Positions 32,987 to 44,576 of a stretch of 64,000 nucleotides of DNA are shown piece after piece (position 1 is the stretch's first letter; each line of letters opens with the position of its first letter). The stretch comes from Mortierella alpina. Lineage: Eukaryota; Mortierellomycota; Mortierellomycetes; Mortierellales; Mortierellaceae. The stretch is taken from contig JANATF010000011.1 of NCBI GenBank assembly GCA_029449245.1, positions 124,001 through 188,000 on the forward strand, given 5' to 3'. A model generated the notes under the pieces. It did no database searches. It saw only the letters and a list, made by a program, of their open reading frames with translations, and was not told the DNA's origin. Position numbers and translations under genes: made by a program.

Positions 32987-34707
32987 TCTGTACAAATAAT
33001 GATGCACCTCTCGGTAACAGAGGAGGAAGAGGACGATTAGGGTGGGATCACGATGGATGTGCAAGAGAGGAGAAAGGAAAGAAAAAAGAAAAGGTATGAA
33101 GAAACCGTCAGTACAAGGAAAATAAAGAGTAGGAAGGAGCGAAAAGCTGCGGAAAGTGTAGAATAAGTATAAGAAAGAGAATGAATGTATGTGAATGGGC
33201 TGAAGGCAATGGAGAAAGGAATGGAGAGTTCAGCAATTGGACGCGAATGTAGAACGAGAGCGAGCGAGAGTGAGGAAGAGAAAGAGAGAAAACGAGAGAG
33301 TGCAATTGAAATACATGACGAGCAACGGCGATATATTGTTTCTATCCTAGACAAACAAAGTCAGCAAAAAGAGAAACCATGAAGGGGTTCGTGAGCCTCG
33401 ACAGTCGGAGGAGGGGGGCGGTCAATGTCGCAACACAGTGCGACCGACGAAGCCCTGGCTGTGTCTGCGCTGCGAATAGCACCATGCAACAAACATGCAC
33501 GGGAGACATTCCCGTCAGGGTCACACTTGCAATGCTAAGCACAACCCCCCCGCCTGCATCAGTGAGCGACAGGTCGACGGCTGTCTTCCCATCATGCCCT
33601 GTCCGTCTCTGCATTGTCCTCCTCGACCCCTACTGGGCTGACAACCGTACCAGCGGGTAGGGAGAAACAAAGCGCGAGACCGGTACAGCGCGGGGGACGC
33701 TTTTGCGATTCTTAGCATGGCTGTATCTCACTGGCATGTACTCTATGGCTCTGCTCTCTCTCTCGGTGTCTGCTCAGTCCTCCGTCGGTGAGAAACAAAG
33801 CGCGCGCTGTCTCGTGCCTGGGCCTCCTTTGCGTTTCAGTGCACAGATCGCCTGCTGTCAAATACAAATCAGACCCTCCACGCGCGCCGCAATAATTGCA
33901 AATGACCCTAGTGCGACAGCAGCCTGCTCATGAAACAACGGGGTCGCCAGGGGCAGAGCCGTGTCTCACAATGGCGGGGAACGTGCATTCCCGCCCATGT
34001 CATCCATGCCAATCTGTAACGTGTGTAGATATATGTAGACTATCATCCGCGTCATCTGCGTCATTCGCGCAGGCTTCCCTGCTGCTCAACTGACATCGCA
34101 CACCTTCTCCCGCCTGCCACGCGGATCACCCGGCAGACCACAGAGAAAGGCTTGCAGAGACAGGAAAGGGGCCGAGCAAAGACAAGAGCAGAGACAACCG
34201 GTTCCAGCGCAAAGCTGCAGAGCGCCAGATACATAAATATCCTAGGATCGCTTCATTGGTTTGTGGTTGAAGTTCAACGGCACACCTTCTGATCGCATCA
34301 TTGGCCTTTTTTTTTTTTTTTTTTTTTTTTACCCACACTGCATACCGGCGTAAGGGCAACCAATCCAGTTCAGAGACAGCACTCGCTTTATTGAGCTGGC
34401 AATATTATACCTTCTTCACTCTTCTCCATTTCCCAACACTTCTACTTTGGGTACGTCTTCATTCGTTGCGTAAATGATACAGGGTTAATGAGGGCACATA
34501 TGGATTGGTAGAAGAAAGGAACGATGGTAAAAAAAAACACACGAAACAAAGGAAACACCATAGACAAGAACGCAAAATTTAAAAAGAGAAAAAAAAAATC
34601 AAAAAACTATACAAGTGGACTCTAAGGCATCAAGAAGAAAGGCAGGCAGCGTTGATAATGACCAGCATAATCAACCAGCAGCTACAATTTCTCTCTCTAT
34701 TAACGAT
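32987..34707. other. Intergenic region upstream of Kelch 2
   Basis: About 33060-33305 is purine-rich on the plus strand (CT tract of the Kelch 2 promoter). A ~25-T run lies at about 34306-34330, and A runs near 34530 and 34590 lie in the 3' flank of the zinc-finger gene. No gene or RNA is recognised in the rest. Confidence 0.5.
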
Positions 34708-36916
34708 TTAACGGTGACGGACGGGAATGGGGGCCGAATGGAACCGCCGGTCCTCCATTGAAGACGATGATCCGTGCTGCGACTGCTGGTGCTGCGATGG
34801 CGACTGCTGGTAGTAGGACGAATGCGATGGTGAACCCTGACGCGGAGGGGAGGATCGCTGGTGCGAAGGAAAGTATGACGACGACGAAGAGGGCGACGAC
34901 GAGTATGGGTGGTGGTGAGTGGGATGGGGCGAGTGCTGATGCGAAGGAGACGAGTAGTTGGGAAACGACTGCGAGTACGGTCCTGGGCCGGGACTTGCTC
35001 CAGAGTGAGATTCGTGGTGATGGTGGGATGGATGGGCATGTCCATGCCCGTGTCCAGGCCCTTGCTCGTGTCCATGGCGGTGTCCCTGATGATGACCCTG
35101 ATCGTAGCCAGTGACGCCGCCCGAGGGCGAGGAGGTCGACAACGGCGAGCGGCCAATCTCTTGCGAGTGGTGATGGCGGTGATGGGACGAGTGCGACGAG
35201 TGCGAAGGCGACTGCGGCGGTGGGGGGGTGCTGCTGTTGCTGTTGTGGCTATGATGAGTGTACGACAGTGCTGGCTGTGCGCCCCGGGGCGAGGGATGGC
35301 CAGAGCTAAGAGATGGGAGCGAGGGCAAGGACGACGACATGGTCGTGTCCATTGGCTCTGTCTTGGGGCTCAAGCTGCTGCTGGAATGGACCTGGCTGCG
35401 TCCGCTAGGTTGCGGCTCCCAGCGCGTTGGTCTCGACTGCGAATGATGGGTGTAAAAGTGCGAGGGCAAGGAGGAAGACATCTCAGGCTGGGGGTGATGG
35501 TGATGAGCATGCTGCTGCGGGTGGTGGTGCGGGTGGCCGTGCTCCGAGTGCTGGCGATGGGGAGGGTGAGGCCCGCCTTGCGGGTAGCCATGGTGCCCAT
35601 TCTCGTGGTGATGGCTGGGGCCACGGTCGCTATGGCCTGGTCCATGGCCATGCTGCAAGTGGCGGGGAAGACTTCCGCCCTCTCCTGGATACGAGCCATG
35701 GCCTCCGAAGCCTCCCAAGCCGGGCGAGGACGGATGATGGAACGAGCTGGGCGAGCTGGTGCCAAAGTACTTTGACGACGAAGGCCCTAATGACTTTGAT
35801 CCATGAGCCGAAGTGCCGAACCTGTCATGGTTCAGCGGCGGCAAGAATCCAGGGCCGTGGGGGTGGCTGTGATGACGTGGCGAGGGCGGGGACGAGTGGA
35901 CGAGCGAATGCGACTGCGATCTTTGGAGGTGGGGACGTCCCGGGGCGATGGGCAGCTTGGAGCTGTAGCTGAGCGAGTCGAGGACACCGGCTGCTGCGAG
36001 CTGCTCCCTGTTTTCGCTGATGAAGCTCCTGATGTCCGGCTCATGGCCCTTCTGGTGGCGCGTCAGGGTTGTGCGCCTGGTGAAGGTCTTGCCGCATCCG
36101 GGATGTTCGCAGACATAGGGCCTCTTGCCTGTGTGGGTCCTTCGGTGGCGAGCCAAGGACGAGGACTATATGCATTGGCCATCAAGAGGTAACGAGGGCG
36201 ATGAGTCCATGAAACGCATGCAGGGGGGTGTGCCCGTGCCATTCAACAGCATCTGTGGCACGAGCACAGCCTGGCACTCTCACACCATGGATAGTTTCTC
36301 ACTCCATCGTAAAGTGTCAAGTCGAGCAATCCATCGCACACTTACATCGCTGAAGGACTTTTGGCAGGACTCGTACTCGCACACATGGGGCCTCTCTCCA
36401 GTATGGGTGCGGTAGTGAACCGTGAGAGCCGACCGTTGGATGAACTGCTTACCACATCCTGCCCAGTCACACTGATAGGGTCTACACACGGCGCATCCAA
36501 TAAACCAGACGGGGTTTGATTAACATCGTGCAAGGGCAACTGGGAGGGTTCGCGCGGAAACAGAAATCATGGGGAGGCTATCCTCGGTACCTTTCACCAG
36601 TGTGGATCCTGCGATGCCTTGCCAGATCAGATCGGCGAGAGAACGACTTTGTGCAGTCGGCCCACACGCACTCGTACGGTCTCTCGGAGACGGTGCCTTC
36701 TGCCTCTGAAGAGCTGCCGCTCTCCTTGCCGCCGTCGTCCATGTCGTTCTCGTTCTCGTTTTCGTTCTCGTCGTCGAGGTCGATGTCGAGTTCCAGATCA
36801 ATATCCTCGCTGCCACGGGCAGGATGCCTGTGATGGTGATCGTGCTCAAGCTCTTGCTCGCGCTTGATCTTTTGCTGGGCTTCAGACCCTGAGTTGAGCA
36901 TGCTGCGGATGTCCAT
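34708..36916 (-). CDS. Four-finger C2H2 zinc-finger transcription factor
   Basis: Exons 36916-36591, 36481-36346 and 36165-34708; 639 aa. Start ATG 36916 ([10 protein letters not shown]). An acidic stretch ([19 protein letters not shown]) precedes four consecutive classical C2H2 fingers at about residues 80-200. They begin [60 protein letters not shown] and [20 protein letters not shown], joined by TGER/TGKR linkers. Introns cut exactly after the first HTGER and inside finger three, and both joins restore consensus fingers. The ~430-residue C-terminus is His/Ser/Pro/Gly low complexity without a fold I recognise. It is a nuclear DNA-binding protein; the target genes are unknown. A CT-rich tract lies upstream (37260-37545). 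Confidence 0.87.
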
Positions 36917-39900
36917 GATAGAGGGTGCAGCACGGTGTAGATCCGTTCAGGTGTAGGCAAGAATGTAGTGTGCGTATGGATGCGGCTGTGTGGGGAGACA
37001 GCGAGAAAAAGGGGTTGAGGAACGATCGTCTGAGAGTGTCTAAAATGATATATCGAAGAGGACGCTACGCACGGGACCTAGGTGGTACACAGCACACACG
37101 CAGCGAAAAGGAGGTGGACGAGAGGCAGGTGGATGTGGGGTGATTCAGGGATTCAGCACAGCAATGGGATCATGGAGCCTGTCTCGTCGAGATGGGGCGA
37201 GGAGGGGGGACTGTGCGATGCGGGATCAGCAAGGCGATGGTTGAGCGGGAGGGATGCGAGAGGAATGAGCGACTGCGAGTGAGGAATGCAGAGAGGAAGG
37301 ATGCAGAGAGGCGAGGAGACGGGCAGGAGAGGGAACGGCGAGGGGGGAAACGCACTCGAGTGCAAACAGAAAAGGGCTGTAGAAGGGTAAAAGAGAAAGA
37401 GAGAGAAGAGAAGAGAAGAGAAGAGAAGAGAGAGAGAGAAAAGAGAGAGGAAGAGAGTGAGAGAGAAGAGAGAGAGTGAGAGAGAGAAGAGAGTGAGAGT
37501 GAGAGAAAAAGAGAGAGTGAGAGAAAAGACAGACAGAGTGGAAGGCGAGTGGGTGTGATCTGCCTGTTGCCTGGCCGTTGACTGGCCAGGGCTGCCACTA
37601 CCCCTGCCCCGCCTGTGTGCTGCTGGCTGTATGGCTGGCTGCGACTGACTTGGACTCTATAGTCATCGCGGCACTCTTGTGCGGGCACAGGCTTGTCTGG
37701 AGAGAGCGTACCCAAGCGCACGTAGCCCAGTGCTACTCTATACAAATAAAGAACTGAACAATGCAACAGGGTTCAAGCCAGTCGCACTTTGCTCGAACTC
37801 AATAGCGTCCGTGGTTGCTCTCGCCTTCTCGCAGCACACAGAACAGACGGGTCGTAGTTTACGGCATAGTTTACAGCAACTTTGTTTTCTCCCTTCCTTG
37901 CCCTTCTTGGCCATGGCTGCTGTAAACACAAAACACGCAAACCAGGACTCAACCCCACCCACTCACTCACTCTCACTCACTCACTCACTCACTCACCCAC
38001 CCACCCACTCAATTCACTCTCTCACACACTCTCTCACACACCATCTCCCTCCCTCGTCACACACCGACCACATCGCTACCCTCCCATCAACACCCATCTT
38101 GACGCATTCCAGCCCAGCTAACCAGCCAGCAAGTACCCCCCAACACACATGCTACTCTCCTCGCCCGTGTTCCATCTGCTGTATTTTTTACCGTTACAAG
38201 CTGTTGATTTGTTTGTTCGCAGAGATGTCCGTGTGTCCCCACAGAGAAGCAAAACACATCGACATGCCTGTTGTGTGTTGTGTGTGTGCATCGAGTGCGA
38301 TAATGCAGTCCGCTTGAGCCACGAGGCCCACCACCTTATTTTCCACCGGGCTCGCTGGTCCCTCAAAAAAAAAAAAAGATTGTTGTGCGCCGAATCCGTT
38401 GGTAAATCCTTCAGGCTCCCACCCCTTTTTTTTTTTTTTTTTTTTTTTGGCGCCGTTGACATGTTCTCATGCTTCCTGGCTTTATTATATACATGTACGT
38501 CTTGTGCGTATGTGGTGTCTGGCAAAACAGCTTCCTTGCATTCATACCCATGACGATGCTTATGTCAAAAGACCTCAGTTGCCGGAGGAAGAAACAAGAA
38601 GGACAAAGTATCATCATTTGATTCGCGAGAAAGGACCACTGAAACTTCGACCTACTAGGGCTGTCGAGAGAGGCCCAAGGGTGCTTTTTCGTCAGGATAA
38701 AGCAAACACAGACACCACAGTAGCGTATGGCGACGATTGTACCGAAAAAAAAAAAATACAGCATGCGGTATCGATAATCTTCACCAAACCCCTCAGAAGG
38801 GAAAGAGCTCCGAAAATGCAGTATCTGTGCCATGACGTGCGAGTCATATCATGGTACCCATCACGCCCTTACAGCTCTTCCACCGTCTCTTGTCACATAC
38901 ACCACGCTTCTTACCCCAAGCTCTCGAAAAAAAAAACTGGACGCGCTGCATGCAGATGCAAAGGAAAGGGGTGACGGGAATCTTCGTGTTGTAGTACAAG
39001 CGGGTTTAAAGGTTGTGCCCTGTTGTTGAGGGAATACAGAATGATAGCCCATCCTTATTCCGTTGACCTCGTCACTCTCCCACCTTCAAAAAGCTCCCGC
39101 TTGACACAAGGAAGAAAAACGTGGTCCCACATCGGTGGGCTAAAGAGAAGTTTTCAGTCGCATACGTCTTCTCAGTCTGCAAAGCTGGTGCTTAAACACC
39201 TTGATCCTGGGGACATCCGAGTAGGTTAAGTAGGGACAAGACATTCAACTCTCAAACATCCAAGATATAGTTTGGCGTAGCATGCAGCAGGACTTTGTAT
39301 CTTGATGAGCAATGGGCCTTTTTCTTTTGACAGTTACACGCATTTATTTCGCTCTCGTTAATATGTCTTTTTTTTTCACAACGGACATCTGCAGCCTGTA
39401 TCTAATAGTATTATGTTTATGCTGCAGCTGAGAGCGGATGAGAAGATTGCAAAGAGCAGAGAGCAAGAGAAAAACGCGTCGGATACATGTGTACAACAAA
39501 CCTATCATTTGTCCGAGCCAGAGGAATATGAAGAGAAAGACCCATTTGGGCACCTTTGTAGAAAAGTGCCTCGTAATCTCATGCCATGCATCCGAGCCCA
39601 CTGGGTAATTATCAAACGACCTATTTTATTTCGGGCACGGTGATTTCAAGTGAACGAGAAAAAAAAAAAGGCGCCCTGTGATCGCTATGATTGATATGGT
39701 CAATGGGGTCCAGGAACCGTCGCTCGTTTGGTTCGTTTTTTTTTGGATTTTCGAACAGCGCGAACTGCCCAGCATTTTTGACTGTGAAGAAATGACGAAT
39801 GCACTGCATGAGAATTCTTTTTACAGATGTACTGTGCATTGGTATGGAGATCCTTCCCGCAGTGGAAATGACACAACACAACCCCTTTCGGGGACGGTAT

Positions 39901-42900
39901 GCTTATAGCCACGCGCATTCCTTGTCTTGTGATACTTGCGCGCTACCCGTGATAGCCCTGGTTCCCCTTCAAAGAAGTGTGCGTGTGTCGCTTTGCGTGA
40001 GCTGCAAGCTGCAATCTGCAAAAAAAAAAAATGGCCCAAGTCCGACTTGCGAGTGACACGTCTGGCGAGCGAGAGCAAGCAGCGGATGGTTCATGTCGCA
40101 GAAGTATTTTTGTCTCTCATTCTCTCACTAACCCACTTCTCTCTCAGAGCGGCCTTGATGCGCGACTTTTTTTTTTCAAGTGCGATGCACGAAAAAGAAA
40201 TACATGCAATTTGATACCCGTTTTCCGGTGTTTGTGTGGATCCCATGCTTCTTTCTGCTTATTCATCATACTTCCATCTCTGGCTTGGACTGCTCACTTC
40301 TATATTACCGTCTCTTGCTCATGCTCATTCCTGCTCTAATTGCTCTTGATCCTTATCCATGCTCTGGAAGGCAATTAAGCTGAGTCTGTCCTCCACAAGG
40401 CGATCTACAGGTGTAACTGGCAAGGTCCTCGTCTTCTATCTCCCCTACTGTACCTGGCGCTTCAAGTGTTATTATTCTCGTGCACTCCTTTTTTTTCTTG
40501 ACAAAGAGCATGCAGCTGCACGACCATACATCTAGAAACAGATCCGCGTCACCCATGTCTTGAAGGCATCTCGGGGTTACATTTTTCTATTTGTTGGTTC
40601 CCACAGCTAGTTCGATACCTGTATGCCAGGGAGAGGGTTGACCGCGCATCCACTAGCGCCGTGCCTTAGAGAGCGTTCCGCGGACATGATGCCCGATGTA
40701 GGAATGGAGAGAGAAGAAAGGTGACTCAAAACGAAATTCTATGGTTGGGCCCGATCCTGAGCGGGTAGTTGCAGAGGGTACTTCATACCTTTTAGCCCAG
40801 GATAGAGCGTATCTGCATGTACAAAGTTCAAGATACACAATCAAAAAAAAGAGGGTTGACTTTTTTGGCTGAGAGTAAGTACTCCATTCTGGGAGGGCTA
40901 GGGTGTGTCAAGGAACACTAACGAAAGCGCCGATTTGAAGTCCCTCCCCTCCCCACTCTCATCCTCCCCTCCCCTCCCCCCCCTTTTTTTTGGTGTTTCT
41001 TCGCAATACGGCGGTCAGTACATAACTTTAGAACCATGCCTTGACTCTTCCCTTGTTCCATGTGTAAGCGAAGAGCTGCAGTTGAAGTTCAGCCTTTTTG
41101 TTTTACTGGTAGGGTGCCACGAATCAAGTGGCTAGCGTGGGCAGTTCCGAATTGCCGCGTGCGTGTTCCTTTTGTCCCACCATGCCACACAGAAAAAACG
41201 CCCTGTGACACCCGATACCCTGTGTGCCGGGAAGAACAGTGCATAGAAAAACGCAAAAAAAAAAACGGACCAACGGTCGTGCGTCACTGCATGGTTTTTG
41301 CGCAGTGCAAAAAAACAACAACAATTGAATAGATGCCACTCTTCGACACGATCGCTTTGAAAGAGACACGAGGAGAGAGAGGCAGAGCGGGACTACGATG
41401 ATGATAATCAGCTTTGAAGAGGCTTATGGATAAAGGGTTACCCAGAGTGTGCTCTTGGGCCAGTCTTCCCTGAGAGGCCGATCCCTTTGTTTATTTATTT
41501 TTTTCGCGCTGGTGTGCTGATGGCATTATACTTTCACTTAAACATCAGGCACATGGAGTGCCACGTTGTTTTTGTTATTGATCATTTTTTTCCCCTCCCT
41601 GCCGTGCCATCAAACTATGTATCGACATGAGAGCCATGATCCCCATCGCACTTTTACTGCCGATAGTGTATCAGACTCGAGAATGTTGCCACCTGCGTGG
41701 ACCATGAGTGGTGAACCTGTTCCTGAAGCGGGCACCAGAGGTTGAAAAAAGCCGATAAGGATCCTCGCTGTGAGACACCCTAGACACCGTTGCTGATCGT
41801 TTTGTAATTGCTGAGAAGGTTCGAACCGTATCAACGAGCTCGATGAGCAGCCAAGATCACTTGCCATGAACAAAGCACAGTGTGCCGTTGCAAAACTCTA
41901 TGCCCGGTTGAATGCTTTTGCAGCAGAGACCACAATCGGGTCAACCCAAAATAGGCAGGCCCTCCCATTCGCAGGATCATCCATAATAAATGTTGCGCCC
42001 GTCATGAATCCAAAGAACGACCCTTGCAGAAAGTGCATGGACGTTGAAAAAAAACAACATTGGCGACACTATTCTCTATCGACTACTGTAACGAGACCAT
42101 GAGCAAGCGCCTGATCTTTGGGGTCTTGCTACACAAAAACACGACGACTGGAGGGCTGACGAGATCAGCACCCTCCCTTCCCCGCCTCGCCCGCGCCAAT
42201 TCAAACCATAACGAGCAATAAACAAGGATGACATAGTGGGCTACATGCAAAATAGCGCCTTTCATCATTCTGGCACTTGCTGGGAACAGCGTGACAGACT
42301 TGAGCTATACTTGTATTTTTGCTCAGCTCTGTAACATTCATACGCACGTCAGGCACTGAGGAATGATATACTAAAAAAAAAAAAAAAGTCTAGCCCTCCC
42401 AATGGAACCTTCGTTGGAGTAGAAGAATAAAGTTGCCGGCACTAATTGCCCTCCCTCCCTCCCTGCTCGCGCTAACGAATTGAAGTAGGGCCCTCTTAAC
42501 CTTCATCCTCCATCCATCATCAAAGATATGGGCGTAACAACTGCTCCCTACTCTCGGCTCAGTTTTTTTTGTTGTAGTTTATATGATGGTTGCCCTTGCC
42601 TACCCTTATCGATGCTCGCGAAGTGCATTGATGCGATTCTATTGGCAGAACAACGATCGCGCCTTCTCTGCCCTATTCGTAAAGTGCTTAGTGCTGACAC
42701 AAGCAATTATGATATGGACATAGCGCTGAGATGCGAAACTGCGTGCGCTGTTCTCACTCTGTGCTCCTCTTTACCGTTTCGTCTCGTTGGGGGGTTGGGG
42801 AGGTCCTTGCCCCTCTGTCGTACAGCCAGACCTCGCTTCCAATTGGATAGCGACCTGGTGGGAGTGCCACAGACCAGCTCAGCTGTGGCCACAGGGGTTG

Positions 42901-43880
42901 TGCGTGTGCGAAATTATAAATATTTGCCAGGGTGGTGCGAGTAGGCTGAAGGGCGAGAGAGCTCTCTCTTTCTCTCCCTCTCTCCTCGCTCGCTCGCTCG
43001 CTCGCCTACAGCTCTCAGTTCATTCTTTGACAAGTTTGAGAATTTACGGTCCGGCCACTCATTGGGCGAAAAGCCCTTTGTCTGCGAGTCCCCACTCCTT
43101 GGGTTCATTCAGTCAAGATATAAAAAAAAAGAAAAAAAAAGTGGGACCAGCAAGGTGCTTCAGATAAAACGTGGCGTACGAGCACCAGAGGTACATACAT
43201 ACCTTCTCACACATATCACTTTTATCGTATCTTGTGGTGCAACACCGCCCAGTCGGGATTTTGTCTGCCCCTTGGCTCCCTCGTCTTCCATTGGGGCAAG
43301 GCTGGGGGGAGGGGCATTCTCAAGTTTAGTTAACTATCACCCGTCTGGGTAAAAAGTCAAGGGGAGGGGGGCTCTTCGTCGTCATCTCGAGGTACAATTG
43401 CACTGCCAAAGGGACCGACAATTTTCATTCTCGGGTAGCGCATTCACGAAAAAAAAAGCGGTACCTCCTTGAAACTACCTGACGCCTGTCATTCCTCACC
43501 TCTACGTACATCTACACAAGACTTGGCCTATCGAGGGATGAGCCGACACATCGAGCGATCAGAACCTAGCGTGGCCAGGGGTATATGCTTTGATCCCACA
43601 CGCTGGCCATCTCAGAAACAGAGGAATTGTCGCACGGCCCTGCTAAGCATCGCTGCTTCCCTATCAAAATCGGCACATAATCTCCCTTTTTTCTCGTCCT
43701 TTTGGCGTTTTTTCTTCGTTCACGCTCCACCTCTACGGCAAGTCTCGTAACCAAGGTAGTATAGGACAGGATGTTACGATGCCTCAGGACCTTCAAAGAC
43801 TTATTACCCAAAAATTGCGTGTTCTTTTCATTTTCTTCCATGTCGCATAATCCCATTCTACCCCCCCCCCTCATACAGTC
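36917..43880. other. Gene-poor region (~7 kb) rich in homopolymer runs
   Basis: The promoter-proximal part (37260-37545) is purine-rich on the plus strand. After that I find no reading frame with a recognisable domain, signal peptide or convincing splice structure. The region has a TCAC microsatellite (37957-38010), a T run at 38427-38448, many A or T runs of 9-15, a CCCT/C-rich block near 40945-40990, and GCTC repeats near 42985-43004. It may hold non-coding transcripts or decayed elements, but nothing specific can be named. Confidence 0.5.
37957..38036. repeat. CACT/CTCACA microsatellite
   Basis: Near-perfect ACTC tetranucleotide repeats followed by CACC and CTCACACA variants. Confidence 0.7.
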
Positions 43881-44315
43881 ATGAAGACCTTTTCTGCAGT
43901 ACTATTCGCCTTGGGCTCTGTCGTCCTTTCGGTCACGTCAGCGCCCACGGCCGAGAATCTTGTCCCGGGGGCCATCTTGACCGTTCTTCTTTTAAGCAAG
44001 CGTGCCGACGATGACGACGTGGGGACACTTTATTACGTGAATGCCGAAACCAACGAAGAAAATAATATGCAATGTACCCCAGCAGGTCAATGTCTGAAAA
44101 TTCCAAGCCAAACCAAGGGCGTGGCGAGTAGCTGCCACAGAAACGTTGAGCTTTACGAAAACTCATCCTGTAGTACCGACAACTTCATTCTTGTCAAGCT
44201 GAATGATGAGCGTTTTGTGCAAACCATACTCTTACGTTATATTCCAGTAAAAAAAAAAGCACACTGCAGTCGTCGCGCAATCATCATTCATCAAGAGACA
44301 CATACATTCCCTTGA
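43881..44315 (+). CDS. Small secreted cysteine-containing protein
   Basis: 144 aa from the ATG at 43881, directly after a C-rich/pyrimidine leader. The signal peptide is MKTFSAVLFALGSVVLSVTSA. A short propeptide-like segment ends in a dibasic site (LLLSKRADDDD), a possible Kex2 cut. The mature part has four cysteines in QCTPAGQCLKIP and VASSCHRNVELYENSSCS. That C-x-x-(I/L)P...S...LYE-x-x-x-C pattern faintly resembles fungal beta/gamma-crystallin-like secreted proteins (weak). After NDERF the sequence becomes basic and unpatterned, so the true 3' end may be an unrecognised splice or an earlier stop. Role unknown; small secreted proteins often act at the cell surface or in antagonism. Confidence 0.6.
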   Translation: MKTFSAVLFALGSVVLSVTSAPTAENLVPGAILTVLLLSKRADDDDVGTLYYVNAETNEENNMQCTPAGQCLKIPSQTKGVASSCHRNVELYENSSCSTDNFILVKLNDERFVQTILLRYIPVKKKAHCSRRAIIIHQETHTFP

Positions 44316-44576
44316 TCCGATAAATATCTTAGGTGACCCCCCCCCAACAGCGCAGCTTTGCACTCTCTTCGTTGCCCTGGCCTTTGGCATAAGCGTGATC
44401 TCTGTGGCATCGTATCCAAGACGTAAAAATCGCCCCTGAGTTCAGAACGCAAGGCATGTAGTGTATGGTACAGGGATAACTTTTATTCTTTGTTTTTGTT
44501 TTGATGACAGGGGAAAAAAAAAGGTAGCTTGACGAATGCAAGCATGCAGGAATGAAAATAACAAAAATGAGCGCGA

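Noticed and set aside
37679-38317. 212-codon plus-strand frame with Thr-His-Ser-Leu repeats
   Set aside because: It comes from the TCAC microsatellite; no signal, domain or splice support.
41810-41840. GGTTCGAACC, which looks like a tRNA T-loop
   Set aside because: The five bases on either side of the loop do not pair on either strand, and no D-arm, anticodon arm or acceptor stem can be built around it.
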